DNA of 48,500 nucleotides from Sedimentisphaerales bacterium (GCA_028282905.1 JANQGW010000130.1:1-48500), one strand, 5' to 3'. Shown: positions 24,698 to 33,282, numbered from the stretch's first letter. Made by a program: numbers and translations. Notes: a model not told the origin generated them from the sequence alone.

Positions 24698-25777
24698 ATG
24701 AAGGTTTCGTATGCAATTGATTCTGACAAGCTAATCAGTATCTATCGAGATTTATTAAAAAACAGCAGGTGTGTGGCAGAGGGCATTCAGAAAACGAAGT
24801 TTATGTTTTTTTGGATTGTTTGCTTTGTGATATTATTTCCTGCAGGCTTCATCTCGGCTGGTTTCGGCCCTTGTTTTGCGCTGGGTTTTTATGTTCTTGT
24901 TGTCCTTTTGCTTCTGATCTCCTCTAAGCAACTGTGTCTGAAAATCTTACTCTGGTCATACAGAAAGACATTGCGCAAAGCCGAAAATGAGATGATTGAA
25001 ATTGAACTTCAGGATGACTTTATTTCGTCTCAGAATAAAGAAGGATTAGTTCAATGCAACTGGAAGTATGTACAAGATGTCGAAAGGGCCGAACAGTTCT
25101 TTTTAATCAAATGTTTTCGCAATAGCACAATAATTCCGCAATATGCATTCAACACGCAGGAATCCTTTGAGGAGTTTTGTACACAGGCGGAGACTTCTTT
25201 TAAGGAAGCTGAAGCGGCCAATCCAAAACCGCCAAAAAGAAATACTAAAGGCGCACATTCCGTTCCGATTTTACTGGGTTTTTTGTTGGTATTACTAATG
25301 AACCCTGGAGGAAATGGCGATCCCATATATGTAAGGGAAACGGAAATGTTCTGGCGAGGTGTTTTTCGTTCCGAAATGCCTGCGGGCTATACTTTTGACA
25401 CTACTGATGATTTCCAAAAAATGATATCAGAAGAGCAATGGGAAAAACATATTCAAATATTCAAGGAGAAATATGGGGGCATCATTTCAATGCACTCAAT
25501 CGCTCATGTTGACCTGGAGGCAGATCCCCGCAGGGCGGTTGTTTTGCACCGTGTTTTTGGTGAAAAGAAGTCCTATTACATTCGGACGTATTTGGTGGAG
25601 GGTTCGATTGAATGGGAGATTAACGGTTACGATATTATTACGCCTGTCACAGTCGATTTAGAAGAGCAGGAGTTTTCGCTTGAAAGCGACAGGAAGCTGC
25701 TAAAAGAAAAACTGCCTTATGAAATACAAATAACCGATAACAGTGTTTTGGAGCTGTCCGGGTATCAAGATGATTAG
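24698..25777 (+). CDS. YcxB-like membrane protein, copy 2
   Basis: A 359-residue paralogue of the preceding gene with the same layout: paired N-terminal helices, a YcxB-like domain (FISSQNKEGLVQCNWKYVQD ... IIPQYAFNTQESFEEF), a central hydrophobic helix (VPILLGFLLVLLM) and the same C-terminal domain (YTFDTTDDFQKMI, RAVVLHRVFGEKKSYYIRTY). The C-terminal domain and the IIPxYAFNTQESFEEFC stretch are best conserved; the first membrane helices and the linker differ most. Both copies have intact frames and good GGGAAGGA-type ribosome sites, so both are probably made. No partner gene gives a clue to function. Confidence 0.75.
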   Translation: MKVSYAIDSDKLISIYRDLLKNSRCVAEGIQKTKFMFFWIVCFVILFPAGFISAGFGPCFALGFYVLVVLLLLISSKQLCLKILLWSYRKTLRKAENEMIEIELQDDFISSQNKEGLVQCNWKYVQDVERAEQFFLIKCFRNSTIIPQYAFNTQESFEEFCTQAETSFKEAEAANPKPPKRNTKGAHSVPILLGFLLVLLMNPGGNGDPIYVRETEMFWRGVFRSEMPAGYTFDTTDDFQKMISEEQWEKHIQIFKEKYGGIISMHSIAHVDLEADPRRAVVLHRVFGEKKSYYIRTYLVEGSIEWEINGYDIITPVTVDLEEQEFSLESDRKLLKEKLPYEIQITDNSVLELSGYQDD

Positions 25778-25822
25778 TTTTATTTAGATACTGATTCACG
25801 CAGATTTTCACAGATGAATATT

Positions 25823-26002
25823 TTATTTTCCCCATTTTTGATGATGGGCGATTTTCCACAGTATAATTGACGAAGCAATACTGACACCGATTGGCCCAAG
25901 AGCAAAAAAGATGGGTCTTTTTGTTAAAATAACAAGGATGGTCAGCCCAAGAGACAGTAATAGAAGAATTGTCCAGAGAATGGCATACTTTTGGTCAGAC
26001 AT
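25823..26002 (-). CDS. Small two-helix membrane protein (59 residues)
   Basis: A short gene on the opposite strand from its neighbours. An AAGGAG site sits seven bases ahead of the ATG at 26002. The product starts MSDQKYAILWTILLLLSLGL and has two hydrophobic helices (about residues 7-27 and 31-50) separated by TKRP, with a polar tail ending HHQKWGK. The strong ribosome site plus the membrane pattern support a real gene. No family recognised. The rest of 25778-26146 holds only a CACGCAGATTTTCACAGAT repeat near 25795. Confidence 0.65.
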   Translation of the reverse strand: MSDQKYAILWTILLLLSLGLTILVILTKRPIFFALGPIGVSIASSIILWKIAHHQKWGK

Positions 26003-26146
26003 AAATAAACTCCTTGATTTTAATGGACAACTCTTTCAGTAGAGATTAATTATAGGTTTTGCAGCACAGTTTTTCAAGAATAATGAAATTCCAATATTAA
26101 TATTTGACTGGATGAACGGAATTGACAAGTAGGGGCGAAGAAAAAT

Positions 26147-27166
26147 ATGGCCAATAATAAGAGGTTCTTTCATTTCGTAACCCAGCCTCCATGGAAAACG
26201 ATTATTCCTGCAAGTCTGCTGCTTATATTATTTCTGATTGGGTATCCTCTTTGGTCTCCGGGCAAAACTGTTGTTGACGGCAGGCATGACTTAAGACAAA
26301 ATGGGATTTGGATTCAGCATGGGTGGTTGGGTGATGATACTTGGTTTGAACGAAATAGTCGAAGCAAAGAGCTGTTTCGATCTCAAGAACATATCCAAGC
26401 ATTAACAAAGCTTCTCACTGAACATCATATTCGATATGTTTATCCCCACCTGTGTCCTTGTAGGTCTGACGGTACTCTGCCGCCAGTTGATGCCAAGCAA
26501 ACTCAGTTATTTCTTAAAGAGATGCCAGATTTTAGTGTGCTTCCGTGGATAGGCGGAGTGTTAAATGAACACGTTGATCTTTCTTCTGCTGAGTGGCGCG
26601 ATACATTTATTCAATCTTCGGTAAAATTGTTAAAGGAGTATCCTCAATTTGCCGGAGTGCATATCAATATTGAGCCGCTCCCTTCAGGAACAAAAGATTA
26701 CATTGTTTTTCTGGAGGAATTCAAAAAGCGCATGCCGGGAAATAAAATTCTTTCTGTTTCGGCGTATCCACCTCCAACAAAGTTACATCCATTTCCAGAA
26801 GTGCACTGGGATGAAGCATTTTATAAAGAAATTGATCTACATGTTGATCAGATGGTTGTGATGATGTACGATACTTCTATTCAATGGAATAAGGTCTACC
26901 AGTATGTCATTGCACAGTGGACTCAAAAAGTTTTATTTTGGGCCCCGAATAGTAAAATTCTATTGGGTGTCTCTGCTTATGATGACGATGAAGATTATCA
27001 CAATCCCAGAGTTGAAAATGTTGATAACAGTCTAAAAGGAATTCACGCGGGATTATTGAGTTTTGATGAGCTTCCGGCGAATTACCAAGGCGCAGCCATT
27101 TACTGTGAGTGGGAAATGACTCAACGGAAATGGGAAGCTTTCAAGGACAATTTTTTAGCAGAATAG
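26147..27166 (+). CDS. Membrane-anchored TIM-barrel glycosidase-like protein (GH18-like)
   Basis: A 339-residue protein with one N-terminal membrane helix (about 19-36) and an extracytoplasmic domain. FAGVHINIEPLPSG (about 168-181) sits where GH18 chitinases carry DxxDxDxE. The Glu (176) is kept but the aspartates are replaced, so the catalytic mode may differ. The strands VLPWIGG, KILSVSAYPPP, DQMVVMMYDTS and ILLGVSAYDDD follow the GH18-like barrel order, and AIYCEWEM suits the last strand. The ending is intact. Substrate unknown; peptidoglycan or polysaccharide is plausible. It begins an A/T-rich unit that runs into shikimate kinase 10 bases on. Confidence 0.7.
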   Translation: MANNKRFFHFVTQPPWKTIIPASLLLILFLIGYPLWSPGKTVVDGRHDLRQNGIWIQHGWLGDDTWFERNSRSKELFRSQEHIQALTKLLTEHHIRYVYPHLCPCRSDGTLPPVDAKQTQLFLKEMPDFSVLPWIGGVLNEHVDLSSAEWRDTFIQSSVKLLKEYPQFAGVHINIEPLPSGTKDYIVFLEEFKKRMPGNKILSVSAYPPPTKLHPFPEVHWDEAFYKEIDLHVDQMVVMMYDTSIQWNKVYQYVIAQWTQKVLFWAPNSKILLGVSAYDDDEDYHNPRVENVDNSLKGIHAGLLSFDELPANYQGAAIYCEWEMTQRKWEAFKDNFLAE

Positions 27167-27175
27167 AATAGCAAG

Positions 27176-27685
27176 ATGACAAATACAAAATCGAATATTG
27201 TTTTGATTGGGATGCCGGGATGCGGTAAGAGTACGATTGGGGTATTGTTGGCCAAGCGGCTGGGTTTGCATTTTGTGGATACGGATCTGGTGATGCAGGC
27301 CGGCGAGGGCAAGAGCCTGCAGCGACTGATCGAGATCAACGGCATCCGGCGGTTTTGCGAGATCGAGTGCGGCTATGTGCAGCGTTTGCAGGCGGTCGAT
27401 ACGGTGATCGCGACCGGCGGCAGTGTGGTGTATTATGACGAGGCGATGCGGTCGCTGGCGGCGGGCGGTGAGATTGTTTATTTGCGACTGCCGCTGGCGG
27501 AGCTGGAGGCTCGACTCGGCGACTTGAACGCTCGAGGTGTTGTATTGGAGCCGGGGCAGACGCTGGCGGAGTTGTTTGAAAAACGAACGCCGTTGTATGA
27601 GAAATGGGCGGAGATGACGATTGACCTTTCCGGAAAAACGCATGACCAGTGTGTGGATGCAGTTGCTAATAATTTTGAATGTTGA
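27176..27685 (+). CDS. aroK: Shikimate kinase
   Basis: A 169-residue P-loop kinase of the usual AroK/AroL length. Walker A is GMPGCGKST (12-20), the shikimate-binding DTD is at 35-37, the Arg of RRFCEIE (about 58-64) and the GG of ATGGSVVY (about 79-86) complete the substrate site, and the LID region lies around LEARLGDLNARG. It phosphorylates shikimate in the chorismate pathway. It follows the glycosidase-like gene closely although the functions seem unrelated, and it is more G/C-rich than that gene. No other aro genes are here. Confidence 0.92.
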   Translation: MTNTKSNIVLIGMPGCGKSTIGVLLAKRLGLHFVDTDLVMQAGEGKSLQRLIEINGIRRFCEIECGYVQRLQAVDTVIATGGSVVYYDEAMRSLAAGGEIVYLRLPLAELEARLGDLNARGVVLEPGQTLAELFEKRTPLYEKWAEMTIDLSGKTHDQCVDAVANNFEC

Positions 27686-27690
27686 ATTAA

Positions 27691-27836
27691 GGAATCGCCT
27701 TCGGCGATGGCTGTTTAAATAGATTCCTCGTCCCGGATCGGAGTCCGGGATGACATTACTTTGCTCGGAATGACATTGTTGGAGAGTGATTATCAAGCTG
27801 TTTCGCACTGGATGCCGGATCGAGCCCGGCATGACA
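27691..27836. repeat. Composite palindromic repeat block
   Basis: GGAATCGCCTTCGGCGATGG, then TTTAAATAGATTCCTCG, then TCCCGGATCGGAGTCCGGGA / TGACATTAC, then CTCGGAATGACATTG, then CTGGATGCCGGATCGAGCCC / GGCATGACATTAC. Same units as at 20299. Confidence 0.75.
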
Positions 27837-27858
27837 TTACTATGCGGGGTCGGATTTA

Positions 27859-29079
27859 TTAGTTTAGCAGGCGGTTTTGATTTTTTTGGGCGAATTGCTG
27901 GATTTTTGTTTTGATGGTTGGGTTGGTTTGTTGTCTTTGCAGATACCAATAGGCTCGGCGGGCGACAAAGAAATTATTATTGTCCAGCAGGGCCGCAACT
28001 TTTCTGAGAATTTCGTTAGTAGTGTAGCTGTCCCGTTCCAGTAGATTCAGCAGCAGGTGGGCTTCGTAATATTCCGACATTGTCGGAATACTGCCGGTGA
28101 GTTTGTCATACACTTCGGTTGGAATATCTTCCTGTGTGGTTAAAAACTTCAGCAGGTGGATTCTCTTTTTACTGTTTGTGGCGATGAAGGCGTCGGTCAG
28201 GATATTGTAAAACTGTGGCCGGTCGGTAGCCTGCTGCAAGTAGTCGAGTGCTTTATCGGTAGCCCTGTTGTCATTATTGTCCAACAATTTCGCAGCGGCC
28301 TGAATCATCTCCGGTGAGTGGACCGATTGTGTTCGCAGATGGTCCAGTGCGAACAGGTGATAGTGCCGATTGTTTCCGGCGAGAAAATGACGCAGCGTCG
28401 CCGTATTGCACTGCTGCTCGGTCAGGTCTCTGATGATGCCGGTCATTGAGCCGTTGGCCCAGTGCCACAGGTGATAACTGGTGTAGGCGGCGCCGGCGAC
28501 GATGGCCTTTTTGTTCGCGATGACAGTCGCCCCGGTAATGCCGGCGATGGGGCCGGACTCGATGGAGGTTGTCAGCACGCCCATGTCACTGTCCCGCAGC
28601 AGTGACTGCCGGTCATTCAGAATGGCTTCGAGCTTGGCATAGTCGGCTTTGCTGAACGGCACATGGTCGCGTTTAGTCAGTTCGACGCCGGCGGGCAGAT
28701 CGTAGCCGCGGTAATGGCCCAGCGCGTCCCAGTGCATTCGTACTTTGTCGATGGCACAAAGACTTTCCTGGCAGGCGACCGATTCGACGGTCATATAGTA
28801 ATCCACCGGAACGCCTTGCGCGTTGAGTACCTGGAACAAACATCGCGATTCGGGCTGGTGATGCGGATGAGTCGGTGCGGATGGATGGGCCGGGCTGATG
28901 CGATGGCCGGCCACGGAAAAGCCGGGCTTTATCGACGCGGCGGGGGCAAAGGCACTGTCCTGCGAGCAGGTAATGCGCTCGCTTTCCGGCTCGCAGGCGT
29001 TTAAGAACAACCCCGCCAATACCAGGCATGTGCCTGTGATGCAAATATGATAGACTCGAATCCGAATTTCCAATAGCAA
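27859..29079 (-). CDS. Lipoprotein with an FMN-binding-like TGAT motif and a helical-repeat tail
   Basis: A 406-residue protein whose best start is a TTG at 29079; no strong ribosome site is seen, so the start is uncertain. LVLAGLFLNAC gives a lipidated Cys29. The middle (about residues 90-215) contains RMHWDALGHYRGYDLP and IAGITGATVIANKKAIVAGA. The TGAT element resembles the [S/T]GAT site where RnfG/NqrC-type domains attach FMN, but this is not proven. The C-terminal 170 residues are HEAT-like helical repeats (LLDNNDNRATDKALDYL, LLDNNNFFVARRAYWYL). No partner genes indicate a pathway. Confidence 0.7.
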   Translation of the reverse strand: MLLEIRIRVYHICITGTCLVLAGLFLNACEPESERITCSQDSAFAPAASIKPGFSVAGHRISPAHPSAPTHPHHQPESRCLFQVLNAQGVPVDYYMTVESVACQESLCAIDKVRMHWDALGHYRGYDLPAGVELTKRDHVPFSKADYAKLEAILNDRQSLLRDSDMGVLTTSIESGPIAGITGATVIANKKAIVAGAAYTSYHLWHWANGSMTGIIRDLTEQQCNTATLRHFLAGNNRHYHLFALDHLRTQSVHSPEMIQAAAKLLDNNDNRATDKALDYLQQATDRPQFYNILTDAFIATNSKKRIHLLKFLTTQEDIPTEVYDKLTGSIPTMSEYYEAHLLLNLLERDSYTTNEILRKVAALLDNNNFFVARRAYWYLQRQQTNPTIKTKIQQFAQKNQNRLLN

Positions 29080-29099
29080 CTCATACGCTTAATGCTTTA

Positions 29100-29331
29100 T
29101 TATTTCTTTTGACGGGTTTTTCTACGTTTATTCTTAGCCTCGGTTTGGTAGCCAATCGGTGTTTTTGGTATTTTTTCTTCGGCAATCATCGCTTTCAGCA
29201 CAGCGAAGACCTGCTGAAACTGCTCGTCGTACTTCTTTTCGAGCGATTCTCATCCCATCCCAACTTGAAATCATAAATAGTGATCTCAAGTTTTCAAAAC
29301 TGGTCACAGTTTGTGACCAGTTTATTGGATT
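29100..29331 (-). pseudogene. Remnant of an ORF6N-domain (KilA-N-like) DNA-binding protein gene
   Basis: Two pieces of one family appear in different frames. The piece at about 29250-29320 reads SFENLRSLFMISSWDGMR, which matches the ENLRSQ-x-TSSWGGRR part of ORF6N proteins. The piece at about 29100-29240 reads ESLEKKYDEQFQQVFAVLKA, followed by MIAEEKIPKTPIGY, the usual coiled-coil and C-terminal tail. The YAFTEQGVAML core between them and everything before ENLR are missing, so the gene suffered at least a 5' loss and an internal deletion. It lies directly after the three-Cys gene. ORF6N proteins are common in mobile regions. Confidence 0.7.
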
Positions 29332-30057
29332 CTATTTTATAGCCGCCAAGGGTATTTTTGGCATCTCGTCGTAATAATGTCCATCCAATAAGCGCCCCGT
29401 TTTTTTCTTATTGACCCCGCCCCATTGCTTAAAGAAAAAGGGAATATTGGCTTGATTGCATTGAGATTGGATTTTCCTGACCCAGTCTTTTTCAATTGGT
29501 CTTGCACCTGGTCCGGATTCACCGCCTACAATTACCCAGTCAATATTATCGAGATTCATATTATCAACCGCAGATAAAAGGGGTTCCATCGAGAGAAACC
29601 GTATAACTGATGGAACATTTCGAAGATAATCAATACGATAAGCACAATCTGCATTCTCAACGGTAACACCCATCCAAACATTGTCCGGCCAATTTAGAAG
29701 CGGAGCAACCTCTGCTAAACGCTCGGCCCGTTTAGTCAAAACTTGAAATGTGTGCCAACTGGCACGAGCCATTACATCAAAAATTTGCCGGATAAAATCC
29801 AGTGGTACTTCATCATGGAATAAGTCGCTCATAGAATTAACAAAGATCATTTGCGGTTTTTTCCATTTAAGCGGATGTTCTAAAACATGTGGATGCAATG
29901 CGACTTCAAAACCATTAATATAATTGGGCTGTCCCATTGCCTGAAGTCGTTTTGCCATTCGCTCCGCATAACAATTGGCACAACCTGCACTAATTTTAGT
30001 ACAACCTGTGACTGGATTCCAAGTGGACTCAGTCCATTCGATTTTAGAATTAGCCAT
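29332..30057 (-). CDS. Three-Cys-motif protein, phage Gp37/Gp68 family (DUF5131)
   Basis: A 241-residue protein starting [19 protein letters not shown]. The cysteine motif Cys19-x5-Cys25-x2-Cys28 ([11 protein letters not shown]) followed by YAERMAKR is the hallmark of the Gp37/Gp68 family, distantly like radical-SAM cluster motifs. [27 protein letters not shown] and [13 protein letters not shown] are further family signatures. Biochemical activity is unknown; an iron-sulfur/SAM enzyme is a reasonable inference. Its ATG overlaps the TcmP stop by one base (TAATG), indicating tight translational coupling. The pair is A/T-rich compared with flanking genes and is followed by a broken mobile-type gene, which suggests horizontal arrival. 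Confidence 0.88.
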   Translation of the reverse strand: MANSKIEWTESTWNPVTGCTKISAGCANCYAERMAKRLQAMGQPNYINGFEVALHPHVLEHPLKWKKPQMIFVNSMSDLFHDEVPLDFIRQIFDVMARASWHTFQVLTKRAERLAEVAPLLNWPDNVWMGVTVENADCAYRIDYLRNVPSVIRFLSMEPLLSAVDNMNLDNIDWVIVGGESGPGARPIEKDWVRKIQSQCNQANIPFFFKQWGGVNKKKTGRLLDGHYYDEMPKIPLAAIK

Positions 30058-31166
30058 TACTTTATCAACCTTATCGGTTTCGGATCATTTTTAACACAAC
30101 TCTTATAACTGTAGCCGATATTGCCTTTGTATTCAACCTTACCTTCTTTTTTTAATTGCATTATACATTCTCTTGCATGTGATTTTGGATGGCCTTGGTC
30201 GAGTGTGAAATAGTAAATGTCCTTGTTGGTAACTTTGTCTCGCGATTTAATAAAATTCCAGAGTTCAACTTCGAATAACTCTTTCTTTGTTTTTAGACGC
30301 TCGTAGTCCGGCAAGGAATCGAATAGAGTAGCTTCTTTTTTTGGCAAATCCTTGTCAATATCAAAATTTGCCTCACCATTAATTTTATTTTTGTCCCAAG
30401 CAACATCAAGAAATTTTTCAACCTCAAGTGGATGTTTTGAACCAAATACAAGCCCGTATATATTCGCACCCTTTTTTAGTGTAAATGGATACAGTTTCGT
30501 TTCATTGCCGGAGGGAATTTTGCTTTTGTAGTATTCAAGCATAATACGATGCACATCTTCATATTTGGCACTCGAAATTACCTCAGGTGCTATGTCAGGA
30601 AAGTGAACTCTAAATTCAGGTGTATGTGCAAAACGATTCATCGCAGACGACGACATAAAGAACAAAAAGTCTGTCTGTTTTAGATCAATCAACATCTGAA
30701 ATATTTCCGGAGTTACTTCTTTAATCCCATATTGGTCGATAAAAATCAAATTCGGCTGTTGCTTAAGCTGTTCGTATTGTCTTTCGAATAAGTTTTGAAA
30801 TTCTTCGTTATGACAAGAGATGTTGACCTTTGAATTCCAAGATGAATAATCAAAACAGCTATTAACGCTTTTTTGTAGTTCATCCGATTTGTCTGATATT
30901 TTTTCATTGAAGACGACATCAACCGAAATGTTTTTCTCGAATATCGAGTCGCGATATTTTTCTATTGTCCTCAAGATACGAAGTGGACTTCCTGGTATAC
31001 CCGCAGAATCTTGGCCTGATCCAGCGCAATAATCACAGATTCTAATGCGTTGTGAATATTGACTTTGAATAAACACTGGGAGCCAGGCAAGGAGGTATTG
31101 CTCGAAAATTTCCAACTTTGTCAGCGTAGCTTCATCGTAAGGTAATTTGTTAATATCCTTTGCCAT
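30057..31166 (-). CDS. tcmP: Three-Cys-motif partner protein TcmP
   Basis: A 369-residue protein. [27 protein letters not shown] (about residues 42-68) matches the TcmP signature DxFAGxG...GSPLxIL, a Rossmann/methyltransferase-like nucleotide-binding start. [12 protein letters not shown] (about 139-150) is the equivalent of the DPYG-type motif, and [11 protein letters not shown] follows. The last 90 residues look like a winged helix ([20 protein letters not shown] ... [18 protein letters not shown]). The family was named for its genomic pairing with the three-Cys proteins, as seen here. An AAGGAAGGGGAG site precedes the ATG. Role unknown; DNA or RNA modification or phage defence has been suspected only from context. 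Confidence 0.85.
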   Translation of the reverse strand: MAKDINKLPYDEATLTKLEIFEQYLLAWLPVFIQSQYSQRIRICDYCAGSGQDSAGIPGSPLRILRTIEKYRDSIFEKNISVDVVFNEKISDKSDELQKSVNSCFDYSSWNSKVNISCHNEEFQNLFERQYEQLKQQPNLIFIDQYGIKEVTPEIFQMLIDLKQTDFLFFMSSSAMNRFAHTPEFRVHFPDIAPEVISSAKYEDVHRIMLEYYKSKIPSGNETKLYPFTLKKGANIYGLVFGSKHPLEVEKFLDVAWDKNKINGEANFDIDKDLPKKEATLFDSLPDYERLKTKKELFEVELWNFIKSRDKVTNKDIYYFTLDQGHPKSHARECIMQLKKEGKVEYKGNIGYSYKSCVKNDPKPIRLIK

Positions 31167-31228
31167 GCTCCCCTTCCTTTCCAGATGCTTTTTAGGAAAA
31201 GCCTATACAGTATTCAAATAAGATATAT

Positions 31229-31672
31229 CTATGATTTTGTGTCTTTTCTTGTGTTGAGTCGGAAGTTGACGGCTTCTCTTCTTGGGGCAATGAAGCGGAA
31301 TGAGACTTCGGATTTTCCCATGGCTGAGCAGGGCTGCCAGACGCTGGTTTTGGTGGGGATGGTCATGCCGTTGGCGTCGAGCCATTCGACGCGGTACTCA
31401 AAGCGTTTGATGCCGTGGGCCTTGTTGTAGCCGCGCATCTGCACATCCAGATAGCCTTCCGGTGTGTGGGCTTCGATGATGTCGGTGATCTCGATGCCCT
31501 CACCCAGCAGTGCGCTGACGGCCAGGGCGAACGGGCGGGTGATGACATTGTCGGCCAGCGTGTCGCCGCCGACGCCTTTGCCCATATTGACCCGCGGGTC
31601 CGACGGTTGAGAAGCACAGCCGGCCAGCAGAACGATTCCAACGATAGCGATAAAAAGACTGTAACGTAACAT
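31229..31672 (-). CDS. YcfL-like lipoprotein (DUF1425)
   Basis: A 147-residue lipoprotein (VGIVLLAGC, lipidated Cys19). The body matches DUF1425/YcfL: VSALLGEGIEITDIIEAHTP, LDVQMRGYNKAHGIKRFEYR, EWLDANGMTIPTKTSVWQPC and a final SEVSFRFIAPRREAVNFRLN. In many bacteria YcfL sits between a COG3014 protein and LpoB, the lipoprotein activator of penicillin-binding protein 1B. Here the COG3014 gene lies upstream, but the position where lpoB would be expected is occupied by the TcmP/three-Cys pair, 62 bases on. It probably acts in the cell envelope. Confidence 0.85.
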   Translation of the reverse strand: MLRYSLFIAIVGIVLLAGCASQPSDPRVNMGKGVGGDTLADNVITRPFALAVSALLGEGIEITDIIEAHTPEGYLDVQMRGYNKAHGIKRFEYRVEWLDANGMTIPTKTSVWQPCSAMGKSEVSFRFIAPRREAVNFRLNTRKDTKS

Positions 31673-31714
31673 TTTGCATCCTCCAATAAAAAGTTAGTTG
31701 TTTTTAAGTTTTTA

Positions 31715-31866
31715 GAACCACGGATGGACACTAATGAACACTAATTTTTTTAGACAGGATTTACGGGATAAGAAAAAATCTAAAAGAAAATCTTATATTA
31801 TCCTGTTGATTCTGTAAATCCCGTCCAAATATTTTTAGCGTTCATTCGCGTGTATTGGCGGTTCTT
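31715..31866. repeat. Inverted-pair repeat block of the AGACAGGATTTAC and CACGGATGGACAC types
   Basis: AACCACGGATGGACACTAAT, then TTTTTTAGACAGGATTTACG, face TATCCTGTTGATTCTGTAAA / TCCCGTCC and GCGTTCATTCGCGTGTATTG / GCGGTTC further on. The halves can pair over about 100 bases. It lies between the YcfL and COG3014 genes; no gene inside. Confidence 0.65.
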
Positions 31867-31875
31867 ATTTAATTG

Positions 31876-33282
31876 TCAAAAAGTTATCAGGTCGATTTGC
31901 GGTTCGAGGCCGCCGTGAATCATTCTAACATAGACGATGGCGTGTTTGCAATCGCCAATATTCAGTGCCGTCGGTGTCAGGCCGGGGCCGCCAACGGTCA
32001 CAACGCGGTCGGCGGGCATGGCGACGCGGGCGACCTGGATATTCTTCGGCAGCATCGTCCAGATGCGCACATCGGCGGCAGTGGTTAAAAAGCTGTAGAG
32101 TGCCATTATGATCGCTGCTCCATCATTGTCGTCGTTCTTTTCGAGGGCATACTGGCCGACGGCCTTGGCAGAGGCTGAGATGATCGCGCGGGTTAAAATG
32201 CCCTGGAAATCCTTGTTGAACTCGGTGCGGACCACCGCGTCCATATCGGCAACGATCTGACTGCGAACGCCGACGTCGCCGGCGGTGACGTCCAGGTACG
32301 GGGTGGCTTCCCAGCGATCCACCAGTTTCGGCAGTGCCAACCCGACATAGCGGACATCATCGGTGGCGATAAACAGCGGCAGGTCGATGCGGATTTCCTC
32401 TTTGACCGGGCCAAGGCCGTTTTCGAAGATCACCCACACGGTTGAAGGCAACTGGCCGCCGGTATTTAATACCTTTTCGACCGCGGCGAAGTCGTCAAGG
32501 ATCGTGAGGTTGCCCTCAACCATGCCGGCGCTTTCCTTGAGCAGATCGACGGATTTGTTGTAATCACCAATTGCGGCGAAGAAAACGCCTGCTATATACG
32601 TTGCGAAGGGATTGACAAAATCCGGATACACGCTGAAATTGTAGAGTGACGGATAGGTTTGTGCCAAGCTCGATTTTAAATCCGGGTTATCGAGACTTTT
32701 CTGGACCATGTCGCTGTTATTATTGGCGCTGACTTCGTCTTTGAGCTTTTGAATCTCCTTTTGAAATACCTCTTTGGCGCGGCGCTGGCGGTCCAGCGCG
32801 CGGTTGAATTCCACACGGGCCAGTTCAAAATTGCCTTCATACATGAAATTCAGGGCTTTATAGGTATTGACCATGACGCCGTCGTAAATCTGACCGGTAT
32901 AGGGAACAACATTGTCATTGACCGCGATTGCACCGATGGTATGGCCGATGGCAGAGTTTTCCGAGTTGAAATGCTTGAGCATGGCTTCGCAGGCGTCAAA
33001 GGCCTGGGTGCTGGCGGTGGGGTTGCCGCCGATGCGGTTGAGGCTGCCGACTTGAAGCGTCCAGAGCAGGTCATTGCCGCCGGGGTTTTGCCGCTGTTTG
33101 ATTTTGCGTTCGGCAAAACAGCGGGCATCGGCGAAGTTTCCGGCGCTCACCATCTGATTGAACTGTGTCAAGTGCTTTTTCGGGGCGTTACAGCCGTTTG
33201 TCAGCAAAACAGCGGGCGCGAGGCATAAAATCAGCGATATTCGTGCAATGCGGGCAACTGCCATGCGACCTTCTGGACTCAT
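31876..33282 (-). CDS. COG3014-family lipoprotein
   Basis: A 468-residue protein with a lipoprotein signal (LAPAVLLTNGC, lipidated Cys31 from the start used, which has AGGAG 9-10 bases ahead; an internal ATG at 33264 is possible). Helical repeats of TPR type follow (FNQMVSAGNFADARCFAERK; NTYKALNFMYEGNFELARVEFNRALDRQRRAKEVF). The second half (VWVIFENGLGPVKEEIRIDLP; VRTEFNKDFQGILTRAIISASAKAVGQYA) is the conserved COG3014 domain. It is the usual genomic partner of YcfL and LpoB, so an envelope or peptidoglycan-related role is inferred. The pair is separated by a repeat block, but both genes face the same way. Confidence 0.85.
   Translation of the reverse strand: MSPEGRMAVARIARISLILCLAPAVLLTNGCNAPKKHLTQFNQMVSAGNFADARCFAERKIKQRQNPGGNDLLWTLQVGSLNRIGGNPTASTQAFDACEAMLKHFNSENSAIGHTIGAIAVNDNVVPYTGQIYDGVMVNTYKALNFMYEGNFELARVEFNRALDRQRRAKEVFQKEIQKLKDEVSANNNSDMVQKSLDNPDLKSSLAQTYPSLYNFSVYPDFVNPFATYIAGVFFAAIGDYNKSVDLLKESAGMVEGNLTILDDFAAVEKVLNTGGQLPSTVWVIFENGLGPVKEEIRIDLPLFIATDDVRYVGLALPKLVDRWEATPYLDVTAGDVGVRSQIVADMDAVVRTEFNKDFQGILTRAIISASAKAVGQYALEKNDDNDGAAIIMALYSFLTTAADVRIWTMLPKNIQVARVAMPADRVVTVGGPGLTPTALNIGDCKHAIVYVRMIHGGLEPQIDLITF

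Noticed and set aside
29100..31166. Prophage
   Set aside because: The Gp37/Gp68 family name is phage-derived, but no integrase, structural or lysis genes are nearby.
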